DNA from: Verrucomicrobiota bacterium
Lineage (GTDB): Bacteria; Verrucomicrobiota; Verrucomicrobiia; Limisphaerales; J093
DNA length: 64,000 nucleotides
Assembly (NCBI GenBank): GCA_027493615.1
Contig: JAOSKK010000007.1
Location: 1 to 64,000 of the forward strand
Direction of reading: 5' to 3'
The notes under the pieces were generated by a model, which was not told where the DNA came from, did no database searches, and worked only from the letters and a program-made list of their open reading frames with translations. Made by a program: the position numbers and the translations under genes. This document shows, in pieces, positions 39,897 to 50,864 of the stretch; positions within the stretch are counted from its first letter, which is position 1; each line of letters opens with the position of its first letter.

Positions 39897-42016
39897 ATGC
39901 AACACTTCACTCGTTTCAAGGCGCCTTGCCTCCCCCCGTCCCCAACCGCGTGCCTGAGCCTCCTGCTCCTGGCGCCCAGCCTGGCCTCGCTTCAGGCCGA
40001 ACTCCTCCTGACCGAACCCTTCGCGTATCCCGACGGTCCGCTCGTCGACGTGTCCGGCGGCCGCTGGGCCACCCACAGCGGCACCGCGGGCCAGGTGAAC
40101 GTCCGCGCGGAAGCCGTGGACCTGACCGACCAGGAAAGCGAAGACGTCAACCTCGCTCTCCCGTCGAGCCCGCTGCCGGCCAGCAGCGACGCGGTCCTTT
40201 ACGCCGCGTTCACCGTCAACTTCACCGCCCTGCCCCGGGGACCGGCACCTTCTTCGCCCACTTCAAGGACGGCACCACCGGCTTCCGCGGCCGGCTCTTC
40301 GCCACCACCGCCGGGGCTGCCGAGGGGCGCCTGCGCGTCGGCATCGCCGAAGCCGCGGCCAGCCCCACCCTGCTCGAAACCGACCTCGGCCTGCAGACCG
40401 ATTACACCCTGGTGTGCCGCTACGAGGTGGCGACCGCCCGCAGCACCCTCTGGGTGAACCCGACGCAGGAAGGTGATCCGGGCGTCATGGCGGGCGACGA
40501 CGGCACCCCCATCGCGGTTCATGCCTTCGCCCTCCGCCAGTCCCTCAGCAGCGGCAACAGCATGGGCACGCTGACCGTGGACGACCTGCGCGTTGCCACC
40601 AGCTTTGCCGAACTGTTCGCCCCGCCGGGCGATGTCCCCTCCATTACCCGGCAACCCCAGAGCCTGACTGCCGTCGCCGGCACCGAAGTCATCTTGAGCG
40701 TGGCCGCCACCGGTCGGGCTCCCCTCCAGTACCAGTGGCTACGCAACCAGGAAGCGGTGCCCGGTGCCACCGATGCCACGCTGGTCCTGACTACGGTGCG
40801 CCCGGAGGACGCCGGCGCTTACCAGGTCGTCGTGAGCAACGACAGCGGCTCAATCACGAGCGCCGCCGCCCAACTCACGGTCACCGACACCCCGCCCGTG
40901 GGCGAGCCGCCGCTCGTCTCCTTCACCCACGTCCTGGAGGGCCTGCGCCGCTCCGGAGACCAAGCCACCAACACCTTCACCGAACACAGCCTGCGTCCCG
41001 GCGAACAACTCACCCTCAGCGTCACCGCCACGGATCCCGCCGGCGTCGCGGTCAGCGTCGAACCCGTCACCCACTCGCTGCCTCCCTCCGCTCACTGGGA
41101 CTTTGCCACCACGACCGGCCCCAGCGTCGCCGGCACGTTCACGATGGTTCCGACGTCGGCCGATGCCGGCCAACTTCTCGACCTCGAACTGCGGGTTGCG
41201 AACCAGGCCGGCGCCCGCACCGTCTCCTGGCGGATCTACGTCCCCACCCCGGCCGAGCAATCGATCGTGATCGCCGAGTACCTCGCCAACCCGACCGTCG
41301 CCGTCGATGCCCCGCACTACAACCCGCTGCGCCGCGAGACCCCGGCCACCAACCCGAGTCAGCATGACGAGTACATCGAGTTGGTGAATCACGGTGCCTC
41401 GGACCTGAGCCTTGAGGGATGGACCTTGTCCGACGCCGTCCAAGTGCGGCACCGCTTCCCCGCACCGACACTCCTGTCCGCCGGCCACGCCCTGGTGGTC
41501 TATGGCGGACCCCGCGACGCCTCTCCTCCGCAGCTCGACGTCGAGGCCCAAGCCGCCAGCGAAGGGTCTGCCGGTCTGGCGCTCAACAACACGGGCGACC
41601 AGATCCTGCTCCGCAACGCCCTCGGCTACCTCATCGAGCGTGTCGTCTATACGACCACCCAGATGAGCAGCCAGGGCTCGATGTCCCGTCATCCCACCCT
41701 CTCGGACGGGTTCGCTCCTCAAGCCACCGCTGGTACGGAGCCGGTGACCCCCGGCCGGCGTCCGGACGGCCAGCCCTGGAGCGAACCCGTCCCACCGGTG
41801 CTCGACGCGGTGGGACTCGTGAACTGCCGCCTGAACCGGGACGGAACCCTCACGTTCACCTGGCCGCGGGTGGCCGGGCACAGCTACTCGGTCCTCTCCT
41901 CCCCCACCCTCGACGGCCCGTGGCTGGCCGTGGCGACGGGCCTGACCCAAGGCGAGTGGACCGCGCCCTCCTCGGGCGAAGGTCAGACCTGCTTCTACCG
42001 GGTCCGCTCGCCTTGA
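39897..42016 (+). CDS. secreted Ig-like and lamin-tail domain protein
   Basis: About 706 residues from ATG 39897. The signal peptide ends around [13 protein letters not shown] LamG-like N-terminal domain is split by a frameshift near 40235 (run CCCCGGGG). An Ig-like domain follows ([49 protein letters not shown]), then a linker, then a lamin-tail domain ([55 protein letters not shown]). The C-terminus [20 protein letters not shown] resembles the tail of other exported verrucomicrobial proteins. Probably surface-associated. A family A palindrome starts 16 nt after the stop. Confidence 0.82.
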
Positions 42017-42032
42017 CCCGGATAGACCCGCT

Positions 42033-42103
42033 GTAGGCGCCGACGTGAGGAGGCGAAATGGCTTTGCCCCTGGCCCTCAACCCCTCCTCACGCCGGCGCC
42101 TAC
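42033..42103. repeat. palindromic element, family A, copy 2
   Basis: GTAGGCGCCGACGTGAGGAG at 42033 pairs with CTCCTCACGCCGGCGCCTAC ending at 42103, with a loop of about 30 nt. It lies between the lamin-tail gene and gmd. Confidence 0.85.
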
Positions 42104-42239
42104 GGCGGGAGACATCGGGGCTAACCTTGTCCGCGCAGGCAAGCACGGATCGTTGGGACTGCGCCGCTTCGCGCGGCGCTTTTCGCCCTTTTCCATGCTT
42201 GCCAGCGTTCGGGGTGTCTCCAACCCTGCGGTGCGACGC

Positions 42240-43253
42240 ATGCCCAAGAAAGCATTGATCACCGGGATCACCGGCCAGGATGGCTCGTACCTGGCGGAGT
42301 GGTTGCTCGGCAAAGGCTACGAGGTGCATGGCCTCATCCGGCGGGCCAGCACCTTCAACACCGGCCGCTTGAACGCCATCTACGCCGACCCCCACCACAG
42401 CGACGTCCGACTCCGGCTCCATTACGGCGACCTCAGCGACGCCAGCGGCTTGGCCCGGCTCGTCGGCCAGGTCCACCCGGATGAGGTCTACAACCTCGCC
42501 GCGCAAAGCCATGTGCGCGTGAGCTTCGACAGCGCCGAATACACCACGGACATCGTCGCCACCGGCACGGTGCGGCTCCTCGAGGCCATCCGCGAGGTCG
42601 GCCTGCGCCCCCGCTTCTACCAGGCTTCCTCGAGCGAGATGTTTGGCCAGGCCCGCGAGATCCCGCAGCGCGAAACCACCCCCTTCCACCCGCGCAGCCC
42701 CTACGCCTGCGCCAAGGTCTTCGCCTACTGGATCACCGTCAACTACCGCGAATCCTACGGCCTGCACGCCAGCAACGGCATCCTCTTCAACCACGAATCC
42801 CCCCGGCGCGGCGAGACCTTCGTCACCCGCAAGATCACCCGCGCCGTGGCCCACATCCGCGCCGGCCTCCAGGACAAGCTCTACCTGGGCAACCTCGACG
42901 CCGCCCGCGACTGGGGTTACGCCCCCGAGTACGTCGAGGCCATGTGGCGCATGCTCCAGGAGGATCAGCCGGACGATTACGTCATCGCCACCGGCGAAAC
43001 CCACACTGTCCGCGAGTTCCTCGAACTCGCCTTCGGCCATGCCGGTCTCGATTGGCGCAATCACGTCGAGCTGGACCCGCGCTACCACCGCCCCGCGGAG
43101 GTCGATCACCTGGTGGGGGACGCCTCCAAGGCCCGCCAGCAGCTTGGCTGGGAAGCCCGCACCCGCTTCGCCGATCTCGTCAAGCTAATGGTCGATGCCG
43201 ACCTCCAGCTCCTGCAGGCCCAGCGGGAAGGGCGGCTTCTCCCCAGCCTTTGA
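42240..43253 (+). CDS. gmd: GDP-mannose 4,6-dehydratase
   Basis: An intact 337-residue protein. It converts GDP-D-mannose to GDP-4-keto-6-deoxymannose, the step before GDP-fucose, GDP-rhamnose or GDP-perosamine. NADP-binding [30 protein letters not shown], catalytic SSSEMFG and YACAK (YxxxK), [16 protein letters not shown] and [20 protein letters not shown] are all present and typical. I chose ATG 42240, right before the Rossmann strand. The next gene is a divergent paralogue 20 nt downstream, so the two form an operon, probably for a deoxyhexose in surface glycans. Confidence 0.95.
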   Translation: MPKKALITGITGQDGSYLAEWLLGKGYEVHGLIRRASTFNTGRLNAIYADPHHSDVRLRLHYGDLSDASGLARLVGQVHPDEVYNLAAQSHVRVSFDSAEYTTDIVATGTVRLLEAIREVGLRPRFYQASSSEMFGQAREIPQRETTPFHPRSPYACAKVFAYWITVNYRESYGLHASNGILFNHESPRRGETFVTRKITRAVAHIRAGLQDKLYLGNLDAARDWGYAPEYVEAMWRMLQEDQPDDYVIATGETHTVREFLELAFGHAGLDWRNHVELDPRYHRPAEVDHLVGDASKARQQLGWEARTRFADLVKLMVDADLQLLQAQREGRLLPSL

Positions 43254-43272
43254 TCCCACCCGCCCGCTCCCC

Positions 43273-44273
43273 ATGCCTCGCGCGCTCATCACCGGCATCA
43301 CTGGGCAGGACGGTTCTTACCTTGCCGAAGCCCTGCTGGCCGACGGCTTCGAGGTTCACGGTCTCGTCCGCCCTCACCGCGACCTGGCCACCTCCGCCAT
43401 CGCCCACCTCGTCAACGATCCCGCCCTCCACGGACAACGCCTCTTCCTCCACCACGCTGACCTGGCTGAGCCCGCCACGCTGCGCCGCGCGCTCCTCGCC
43501 GCCCGGCCCGACGAACTCTACCACCTCGCCGGCCCCAGCCACGTCGGCCTCAGTTTCGAGCTGCCGGAATCCACGTGCCACACCGTGGCGTTCGGGGCGC
43601 TGCGCTGGCTCGAACTGCTCCGCGACCTGCCCCGCCCGCCGCGGTTCTTCCAGGCTGCCTCCGCGGAGATCTTCGGCCGGCCTGCCCTCGCCCCGCAAGA
43701 CGAGCAGACCCCGTCGGCACCCGTGACGCCCTATGGCTGTGCCATGGCCTTCGCGCGTCACCTGGTCGGCGTCTACCGCGCCAGCTACGGCCTGTTTGCC
43801 TGCTGCGGCATCCTCTACAACCACGAATCGCCGCGACGGAGCGCCTCGTTCGTGACTCGGAAGATCTGCCGGGCGGCCGCGGCCATCCGGCAGGGTCACC
43901 AGCAGGAGCTCTGGCTGGGCGACCTGGACGCCGCGCGCGACTGGGGGCATGCCCGGGATTACGTCCAGGCCATGCGCCTGATGCTGCGACACGATCCGCC
44001 CGCCGATTATGTCCTGGCGACCGGACAGCTCCACACGGTGCGCGACGTGCTCGACATCGCGTTCGGGGTCGTCGGGCTGGACTGGAGGCACTACGTGAAG
44101 TCCGATCCCCGCCTGTTGCGCCCGGCCGAACCGGGTCGGCTCGTGGGCAACGCCGCGAAGGCGCAGCGCGATCTGGGCTGGTGGCCCGCCACCTCCTTCG
44201 AAGACCTGATCCGCGAGATGACCGAGGCGGAAGTCGGCGCCTCGAAGGCCCCCCCTGCCCTTCCGCGGGCTGA
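43273..44273 (+). CDS. GDP-mannose dehydratase paralogue with changed active site
   Basis: About 330 residues. The whole Gmd fold is kept ([54 protein letters not shown]), but the catalytic YxxxK is YGCAM: Met replaces the Lys, and SSSE is ASAE. The RRASTF loop is also lost (VRPHRDLATSAIA). It may be inactive, a partner subunit, or have another chemistry. The frame runs on to 44787 over the next gene; a slip in CCCCCC near 44250 would end it at TGA 44271-44273, which I infer. It starts at ATG 43273. Confidence 0.8.
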
Positions 44274-44395
44274 GCCGTTCCTACGGAAAACGGCGGTCAA
44301 CCGCGCGCACCCCACGCGCTTCGCGCCCCGCCCGGCCGCGGGGTCCCGCCGGAAATGCGTTGACGCCCCGGGCGCGGGTCGGAAGCTAGCCCCCC

Positions 44396-45331
44396 ATGAA
44401 CCCGTCCGATGCCGTTCCTCACGCCTGCTCACGACGTCGCGCCCTGGAAATGGCCGCGGTCGGCGTCACCGCCCTGACCGGCTCGCTGGGCCTGGCGCCG
44501 CGAGCCGCAGCCCAGATGCCGCGCGCATTCGTCGAGCCCGATTTCAAGATCCGTCACGGGCGGATCCGGCAGTCCATCATGGGCTGGACCTTCAACCCCA
44601 TGCCGGTGCCGGAGCTGGCGCGACTCTGCCGGGACATCGGCCTGGTGGCGATGGAAGGCGTGGGCCGCGAACATTACCCCCTGATCCGGGAACTGGGACT
44701 CGAGATCTCGCTGGGCGGCAGCCATGGGTTCGACCGCGGGCCGCTCAACCGCGCGAATCACCCGGCGGTGATCCAGGCGCTGCGTGAGGGCATCGACGTG
44801 GCCGCCCAGTTCGGTTGCCGGCGGGTCATCACGTTCACAGGCATGCGCGAGCCCGGCATCTCTGACGAGGCCGGCGCACGCAACTGCGTGGACGCCTGGA
44901 AGGCGGTCATCGGCCACGCCGAGGCCAGGGGCGTCACGCTCTGCCTCGAACACCTCAACAGCCGGGACGACACGCATCCGATGAAGGGGCACCCGGGGTA
45001 CTTTGGCGACCACGTGGATTTCTGCGTCGAACTCATCCGGCGCGTGGACTCGCCGAACTTCAAGCTGCTCTTCGACATCTACCACGTCGCGATCATGGAC
45101 GGGGACGTGACCCGTCGGCTCCGGCAACACCGGGACGTGATTGCGCACGTGCACACCGCCGGCGTGCCGGGGCGGGGGGAGTTGGACGACACCCAGGAGC
45201 TGAACTATCCGGCATTGATGCGCACGTTGCTCGAGCTGGGCTTTGACGGCTTCGTGGCCCAGGAGTTCATCCCCACGTGGCCGGACAAGGCGCTCGCCCT
45301 GCGCCATGCCGCCAAGGTATGCGATGTCTGA
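44396..45331 (+). CDS. Tat-exported xylose-isomerase-like TIM-barrel protein
   Basis: 311 residues, intact. A signal with twin arginines (SRRRALEMAAVGVTALTGSL) leads to a sugar phosphate isomerase/epimerase (AP-endonuclease-2 superfamily) barrel of hydroxypyruvate-isomerase type: IMGWTFNPMPVPELARLCRD, LEHLNSRDDTHPMKGHPGYF (metal-ligand region), LLFDIYHVAIMDGDV, IAHVHTAGVPGRGELDD and GFVAQEFIPTWPD. Metal ligands Glu, Asp, His and Glu are in the expected places. It is probably a periplasmic sugar-acid or keto-sugar isomerase; the substrate is unknown. It starts at ATG 44396. Confidence 0.85.
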   Translation: MNPSDAVPHACSRRRALEMAAVGVTALTGSLGLAPRAAAQMPRAFVEPDFKIRHGRIRQSIMGWTFNPMPVPELARLCRDIGLVAMEGVGREHYPLIRELGLEISLGGSHGFDRGPLNRANHPAVIQALREGIDVAAQFGCRRVITFTGMREPGISDEAGARNCVDAWKAVIGHAEARGVTLCLEHLNSRDDTHPMKGHPGYFGDHVDFCVELIRRVDSPNFKLLFDIYHVAIMDGDVTRRLRQHRDVIAHVHTAGVPGRGELDDTQELNYPALMRTLLELGFDGFVAQEFIPTWPDKALALRHAAKVCDV

Positions 45332-45373
45332 CCGCCCCTGCCCCCACCACCTTCCCCGCCTGCAACGCCTCCC

Positions 45374-46772
45374 ATGAAACCATCCCTGACGTCCCGCACC
45401 GCGGCGATTCTGTTGGCCACGGCCGGTCTCGAGGGCATCGCTTCCGCCGCCGAATCGCCTGAGCGCCCCGGACCCTTGATTTACCGGCACTTCGAGGTTG
45501 AAGAACGCGACGGACGCGTCTCGGCGCTGCGGCCCGTTCCGGAACCCCAACCGCCGCGTTGGGCGCGCGGGGTCTCGACGGCTCCGGCCGACTGGTCCGA
45601 CGGCCCCGACCCGGCCCAGCCGTTCTTTGCCGCGCCCGTTCCCTTCGTCCTGCCGCCGGAGGACCCGGGCGAGCCCTTCCATCCCCACAACCATCAGCCG
45701 GCCGTCACCTGGCTGGCCAACGGGGATCTCCTGGCGATCTGGTATACGACCCGAAAGGAAGCCGGGACTGAACTCACCGTGCTGGCGAGTCGCTGGCGGG
45801 CCGGGCGCAAGGCGTGGGATCCGGCGAGCGAGTTCTTCAAGGCCCCGCGCCGCAACATGCATGGCTCAAGCCTTGCGCACGACGGCGAGGGCAGGGTCTA
45901 CCATTTCAATGGCATGGGGCCCGAGGACGGAACCGGTTGGGCCCACCTGGCCTTGCTGCTCCGGACCAGCACCGATCACGGCGTGACCTGGACTCCGCCG
46001 CGGGCCATCGGCCCCGAGATCAAAGGGCGGCATCAGGTCATCGCCGGTGCGCTCCGTACGCGAGAGGGCGTCTGGATCCAGCCTTGCGACGCGGTGCCGG
46101 GCGGCCAGGGCGGCACCGCGCTGCACCTCAGCACCGACGGGGGACAGACCTGGACCGATCCCGGTGCAGACAAGCCGGCCCCGGTCTTCGCCGAAGGGTC
46201 CCACGGGGAAGGGACGATCGCCGGCATTCACGCCGGTGTGGTCGAACTCACCGACGGGCGGTGGCTCGCCCTGGGCCGGGGGTGACACGATCCGGGGACG
46301 CATGCCGCAGAGCGTGTCGGCAGATGGCGGCCGGACCTGGACCTACTCGGCCAGCCCTTTTCCACCAATCAGCAGCGGCCAGCGTCTTGTGCTTCGACGG
46401 TTGCGCGAGGGTCCGATCCTTCTGCTCTCGTTCACCTCGGCCGACCGTCGCCAGCCCCGCGCCCACGGACTGGATTTCCGTGACAGCGAAGGCGGTTCCT
46501 TTGTCGGTTACGGGCTGTATGCGGCGCTCTCGTTCGATGACGGTTCAACCTGGCCTGTGCGTCGGCTGGTGACGCCCGGGGAAGGCGAGTATGACGGCGG
46601 GGCCTGGACCGGCCAATTCCAGGCGGCGCCGGATCAGGCCGAGCCGGCGGGTTATCTGGCCGCGACCCAGAGCCCGGACGGCGTGATCCATCTGCTGTCG
46701 AGCCGGCTCCACTACCGGTTCAATCTGGCGTGGCTGCGCGCCGCCCCCCCGCCCCCGGCTCGCACGCCGTAG
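45374..46772 (+). CDS. secreted sialidase/BNR-repeat glycosidase-like protein
   Basis: About 465 residues with a signal peptide (AAILLATAGLEGIASAA). A six-bladed propeller with Asp-boxes: STDHGVTWTP, STDGGQTWTD, SADGGRTWTY, SFDDGSTWPV. The phrases FHPHNHQPAVTWLANGDLLA, HGSSLAHDGEGRVY and LHLLSSRLHYRFNLAWL-like ending (HLLSSRLHYRFNLAWLR) fit the exo-alpha-sialidase superfamily. A G5 run (46278-46282) has one base too many and breaks LALGRGDTIRG. It starts 43 nt after the isomerase-like gene, in the same direction, so they may share a transcript for glycan breakdown. The true sugar is unknown. Confidence 0.83.
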
Positions 46773-46820
46773 CGGGGGGCCACCCGCGGGGGCTCCTCAC
46801 CCGCCAGTCTCCCTCCCCCC

Positions 46821-46891
46821 GTAGGCGCCGACGTCAGGAGGCGTTGCGGGTCAAGGGCAACCCCACTTCGCCTCCTCACGTCGGCGCCTAC
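46821..46891. repeat. palindromic element, family A, copy 3
   Basis: GTAGGCGCCGACGTCAGGAG at 46821 pairs with CTCCTCACGTCGGCGCCTAC ending at 46891. It lies 48 nt after the sialidase stop and 79 nt before the third sigma gene. Confidence 0.85.
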
Positions 46892-46970
46892 GGCCCATCG
46901 CGGTTTCCGCCAGCGGAAAGATTCTCGCCTTCGTTCCGAATGTGCCTTATGAGATGCAATACGAAATCGC

Positions 46971-47644
46971 ATGAGGACCGACTCGGAACTCGACCTCAAG
47001 ACGCGTCGGAGCCTGCTGAGCCGGCTCCGGAACCTGGACGACCAGGAGAGTTGGCGGGCGTTTTTCGACCTCTACTGGCGGATGCTTTACAAGGTGGCCC
47101 GCCGCGCCGGCCTGGGCGAAGCCGACGCGGAGGACGTCGTGCAGGAAACGGTCGTGGCGGTCGCACGGCAGATGCCCCGGTTTCGCTATGACGCCACCCG
47201 GGGACATTCAAGGGCTGGCTGTTCCGGATCGTGGGGCGCCGGGTCACCGACCATTTGCGCCGGGTGTATCGCGAACCGCCCCGCGCGGAAGGCGTGTTCG
47301 AATCAGGGACGGACGGGGAGGAATCCGCGGCGCCGGTGGCGACCGAGAGCAGTGACGCGATCGGCCTGGCCTGGGAGCAGGAATGGGAACAAGCGGTGTT
47401 CGAGGCCGCCGTGGCCCGGGTGCGGGAGCAAACCAATCCGAAACACTTCCAGGTGTTCGACTGCTGCGTGCGTCTGGGCTGGCCCACGGCGAAGGTGGCG
47501 GCCACCCTGGGCTTGAGTGCCGCGCAGGTGTACCTGGCGCGACACCGGGTGTCACGGGCCGTCAAACAGGCCGCCCGGGCCATCAACGCCGAGCGCGTGC
47601 TGGGCGGATTTCCGTCGGAACCACGTTCGTCCTCCGCAAGCTGA
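46971..47644 (+). CDS. ECF-type RNA polymerase sigma factor (third, different subgroup)
   Basis: About 224 residues from ATG 46971. Region 2: SLLSRLRNLDDQESWRAFFD, YWRMLYKVARRAGLGEADAE, DVVQETVVAVARQM. A slip near 47205 breaks FKGWLFRIVGRRVTDHLRR. Region 4: VFDCCVRLGWPTAKVAATLG, LSAAQVYLARHRVSRAVK. It lacks the TTHW/TRWT opening of the other two, so it is a separate ECF subgroup. The kinase 3 gene starts 6 nt after its stop, a tight operon. Confidence 0.88.
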
Positions 47645-47650
47645 GCGGCC

Positions 47651-50600
47651 ATGGACCCGAGCGATCTGGTTGGGCGCATCGCGGAACAACTCGGCGAGGG
47701 GCCGGCTGGGATCGAACCGTTGCGCCTCCAGCCGCCGCCGCGGGTGGCCGACCATGAGCTGGTGCGCCCGGTGGGGGCCGGCAGCTATGGGGAGGTGTGG
47801 CTGGCGCGCAGTGTGACGGGTCAGTGGCGCGCCGTGAAGGTGGTGGCCCGGGCTCGTTTCGAGAGCGACCGGCCCTACGAGCGGGAGTATCGGGGAGTCA
47901 TGCAGTTTGAGCCAATTTCGCGCACCCACCCCGGTCTCATCCAGGTCCTGCATGTGGGGCGGGACGATGCCGCGGGCGCCTTCTATTACGTCATGGAACT
48001 GGCCGACAGCGAGGGAGGGCAGGAGGGAGAGCGCGGCCGGCCGGCGGGCGCGTCCCCAATCGCTGGAACGACAGGGTTACCCGGCGGCGAGATCGACGCC
48101 TTCGTCGTGCGCTACCGCCCGCGCACCTTGCGTTCGGAGCTGAACGCCCGGGGGCGCTTGCCGGTGGCGGAGGTCGTGGCGCTCGGCGTGGGGCTGAGCG
48201 GTGCGCTGGGCCACATCCATCGTCATGGCCTGGTCCATCGCGACGTCAAACCCTCGAATGTCATCTTCATGCGGGGACAGCCCAAGCTGGCGGATCTTGG
48301 CCTGGTGTCGACGACGAACGAGGCACGGTCCTTTGTGGGCACGGAGGGCTTTATCCCACCCGAGGGACCCGGGACGGTTCAGGCCGACCTGTTTGCGTTC
48401 GGCCGTCTCTTGTACGAGGCGGCCACCGGGATGGACCGCTGCGAGTTCCCGGCCGTGCCGCCTGACCTGGATGCCTGGCCGGACCGGGAGGCGTTTCTCG
48501 AGCTCAACGAGGTCCTGACCCGGTTGTGCGCGCCCGAACCGTCCCGTCGGTGCGCCAACGCGGCGGTGGCCGCGGGGGACCTCAATCTGCTGCTGGCCGG
48601 GCGGTCGGTGCGCAAGGCGTACGGCGTGGAACGTCGGCTGCAGCGGGCCACGCGCATCGCCGCGCTGGCGGGTGGGGCTGTGATGCTCGCGCTCGGCATC
48701 GTCGGATTCCAGGAAGTGCGGCAACGGGCCGCCGAGGCGCGCGCCGGCGCAGAACGGGTCCTGCGTCTGCGGGCCGAGGCGGCGGAGCGGGCTTCGCAGC
48801 AGCAGCTCTATGCGGCTTGGCTCGAGCAGGCGCGGGCCACGGTGCGGAGCGGTGAAGTCGGACAGCGCATCCGGGCACTCGAAGCGGTGCGCCGCGCCGC
48901 GGCGATCCGCAACACGCCCGAATTACGTCGCGAAGCCCTGGCCGCCCTGGCCCTGCCGGACTTGCGTCTCGAACGGGAACTGCCGTTCGGGTCCCGCTAC
49001 ACGGCGCGCCAGCTCGATCCGACCTTCGAGCGCATCGCCGTGTGCGAGGGGCGCGGTCCGGTTGAAATCCGGGCGGTGGGTGACCATCGCTCTCGGGTCA
49101 CGCTTCCCGCCAGCACGAACCTGATGTGCTACAACGTGAGCTGGAGTCCCGACGGGCGCTTCCTCGTCGTGAAACGGGACTATGACGGATATGGCTACGG
49201 CGAGGATCTCGAACTGTGGGACGTGAGCGGCGATGTTCGCCAGGTTCGGCTCATCCGCGACGCCCGCCGCAACGTCCGAGCCTACCATCCCCGCGCGTCC
49301 TCCCTCCTCACCAGCGACGCCGCGGGTCGGATCGTAACGTGGGACCTCGCAAGCGGCACCGAGCGTGACCGGCGCCCGCTGGCAGGGGGCATCACCGAGC
49401 TGCTGGTGTACTCACCGGACGGAACCCGGTTGGCGGCCGTCCATCCCGGACCGGCCGGTTCCGCGGTCTCGATCTACGACGCCGCCAGTCTGACCTTGCA
49501 GGCGTCCTGCCCCTTCGGAACGGCGATCACCACCGCCGCCTGGCACCCGCACGGAGACTGGCTCGCCGTCACGGACCTCAGCGGCACGGTCCACCAGGTG
49601 GCAGCGGACGCGGGAACGGCGCGCGCCTTGGGCCGGCATCGCGCCGAGGCCGTGACCGCGGTCTTCGACCGGGCCGGGGATTACCTGATCACCGGCGGCT
49701 GGGAACGTTCCTTGATCTGCTGGGACCTGCGCACGGGGGCAGCGCGGGTTCGGGGTCGAGCTCGACAGTTACCAGGTGCAGGTTCGCGCCGACGGTCGCC
49801 AGTGGGCCCTCCTCACCCCGGGCGGCGTGCAGCTCCACGCCTTCGAGCCGCCGGTGCCCCGGGAGTTTGCCGAGGACCTCGGCTCGCGCTTGCGCTTCGC
49901 CGCGTTCTCGGCCGACGGTCGCTGGCTGGCCGCCTCCGCCGACGAACGGCTGGGGGTTTGGGATCTCGCCCGGCCGGGACCAGGAGCGTTGACGGCGGAC
50001 GGCGTGGAAGCGAGCCCCTATTGGAGTCCCGACGGCCGGGAGTTGTTCGGCAGCCGGCGGGATCAGGCCTGCCTTCGCTGGCGCGTCGTCCCCGCGCCGG
50101 AGCACGGCCTGGCCCCGCGACTGGAACCCCTGGAGCTCGCCAGGCCGGCAGGGTTCACGTGGTTCAGTGTGAACGGAGACCAGGCGGCGTGGACCACCAC
50201 GCGCGGCTCGCAAGTCGTGGGGTTGGACCAACTCCTGCCGCGGGACGACGGCTGGATCCGCACGGCCCCGGGCATGAACGGCATCTCCCCGGACCGCCGG
50301 TGGCTGGCCATTTACCAGGGCTATACCTCGTCGCTGCATGTCTACCACCTTCCCAGTCTCGAACCGGCCGCCCGGCTCGACTGCCTGGCCGCCATCGCAG
50401 GCTTTCAGTTCTCCCCCATGGGGGACGAGGTCGCCGTCGCTTCGCGGGGGCAGGTGGAGTTCTGGAGCATCGGCGACTGGCGCCGTACCCGGGTGCTGAC
50501 GAATTTCGCCGGGATCCCGCACGTGGGTGTGCTCGTCCAACCCGACGGCCGCGGATGGTGGCTGGCGCCGGAAGCGCGCTTCGCCTGTCTCTACACGGCC

Positions 50601-50777
50601 GGATCTCTGGCGCCGCAACTCCCGCTGCCCAGTGCGCTGGCCCCGCTCGCGTTGAGCCCCGACGGCCGCCAACTGGCGGTGAGCGTCGAGGCTCGCCGGC
50701 TGCAGGTGTGGGACCTGCAGGAAGTCCGCCGTCACCTGCAGGCCCTGGGCCTGGACTGGGCCGACGCCGGCCACTGA
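47651..50777 (+). CDS. Ser/Thr protein kinase with WD40-like propeller (kinase 3)
   Basis: About 1,040 residues from ATG 47651. Kinase domain: VGAGSYGEVWLARS, RAVKVVARA, HRDVKPSNVIFM. The DFG is DLG (LADLGLVS), and the activation end is GTEGFIPPEGPG, without APE. Then a transmembrane segment (IAALAGGAVMLALGIVGFQE) and a long propeller region ([36 protein letters not shown]). One slip lies near 49745. It resembles the planctomycete/verrucomicrobial kinases that carry sensor propellers outside the membrane. It has no zinc ribbon and no heptamer insert, so it is a different lineage from kinases 1 and 2. It pairs with the sigma gene before it. Confidence 0.87.
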
Positions 50778-50864
50778 CCGCGAGCGGGGTCCGCATCCCC
50801 TGCACGGGAGTGCGGAAGGGAGAACAAAAAGGAAGGAAGAAGGGGCATCCATTCAGAGTGGCTT

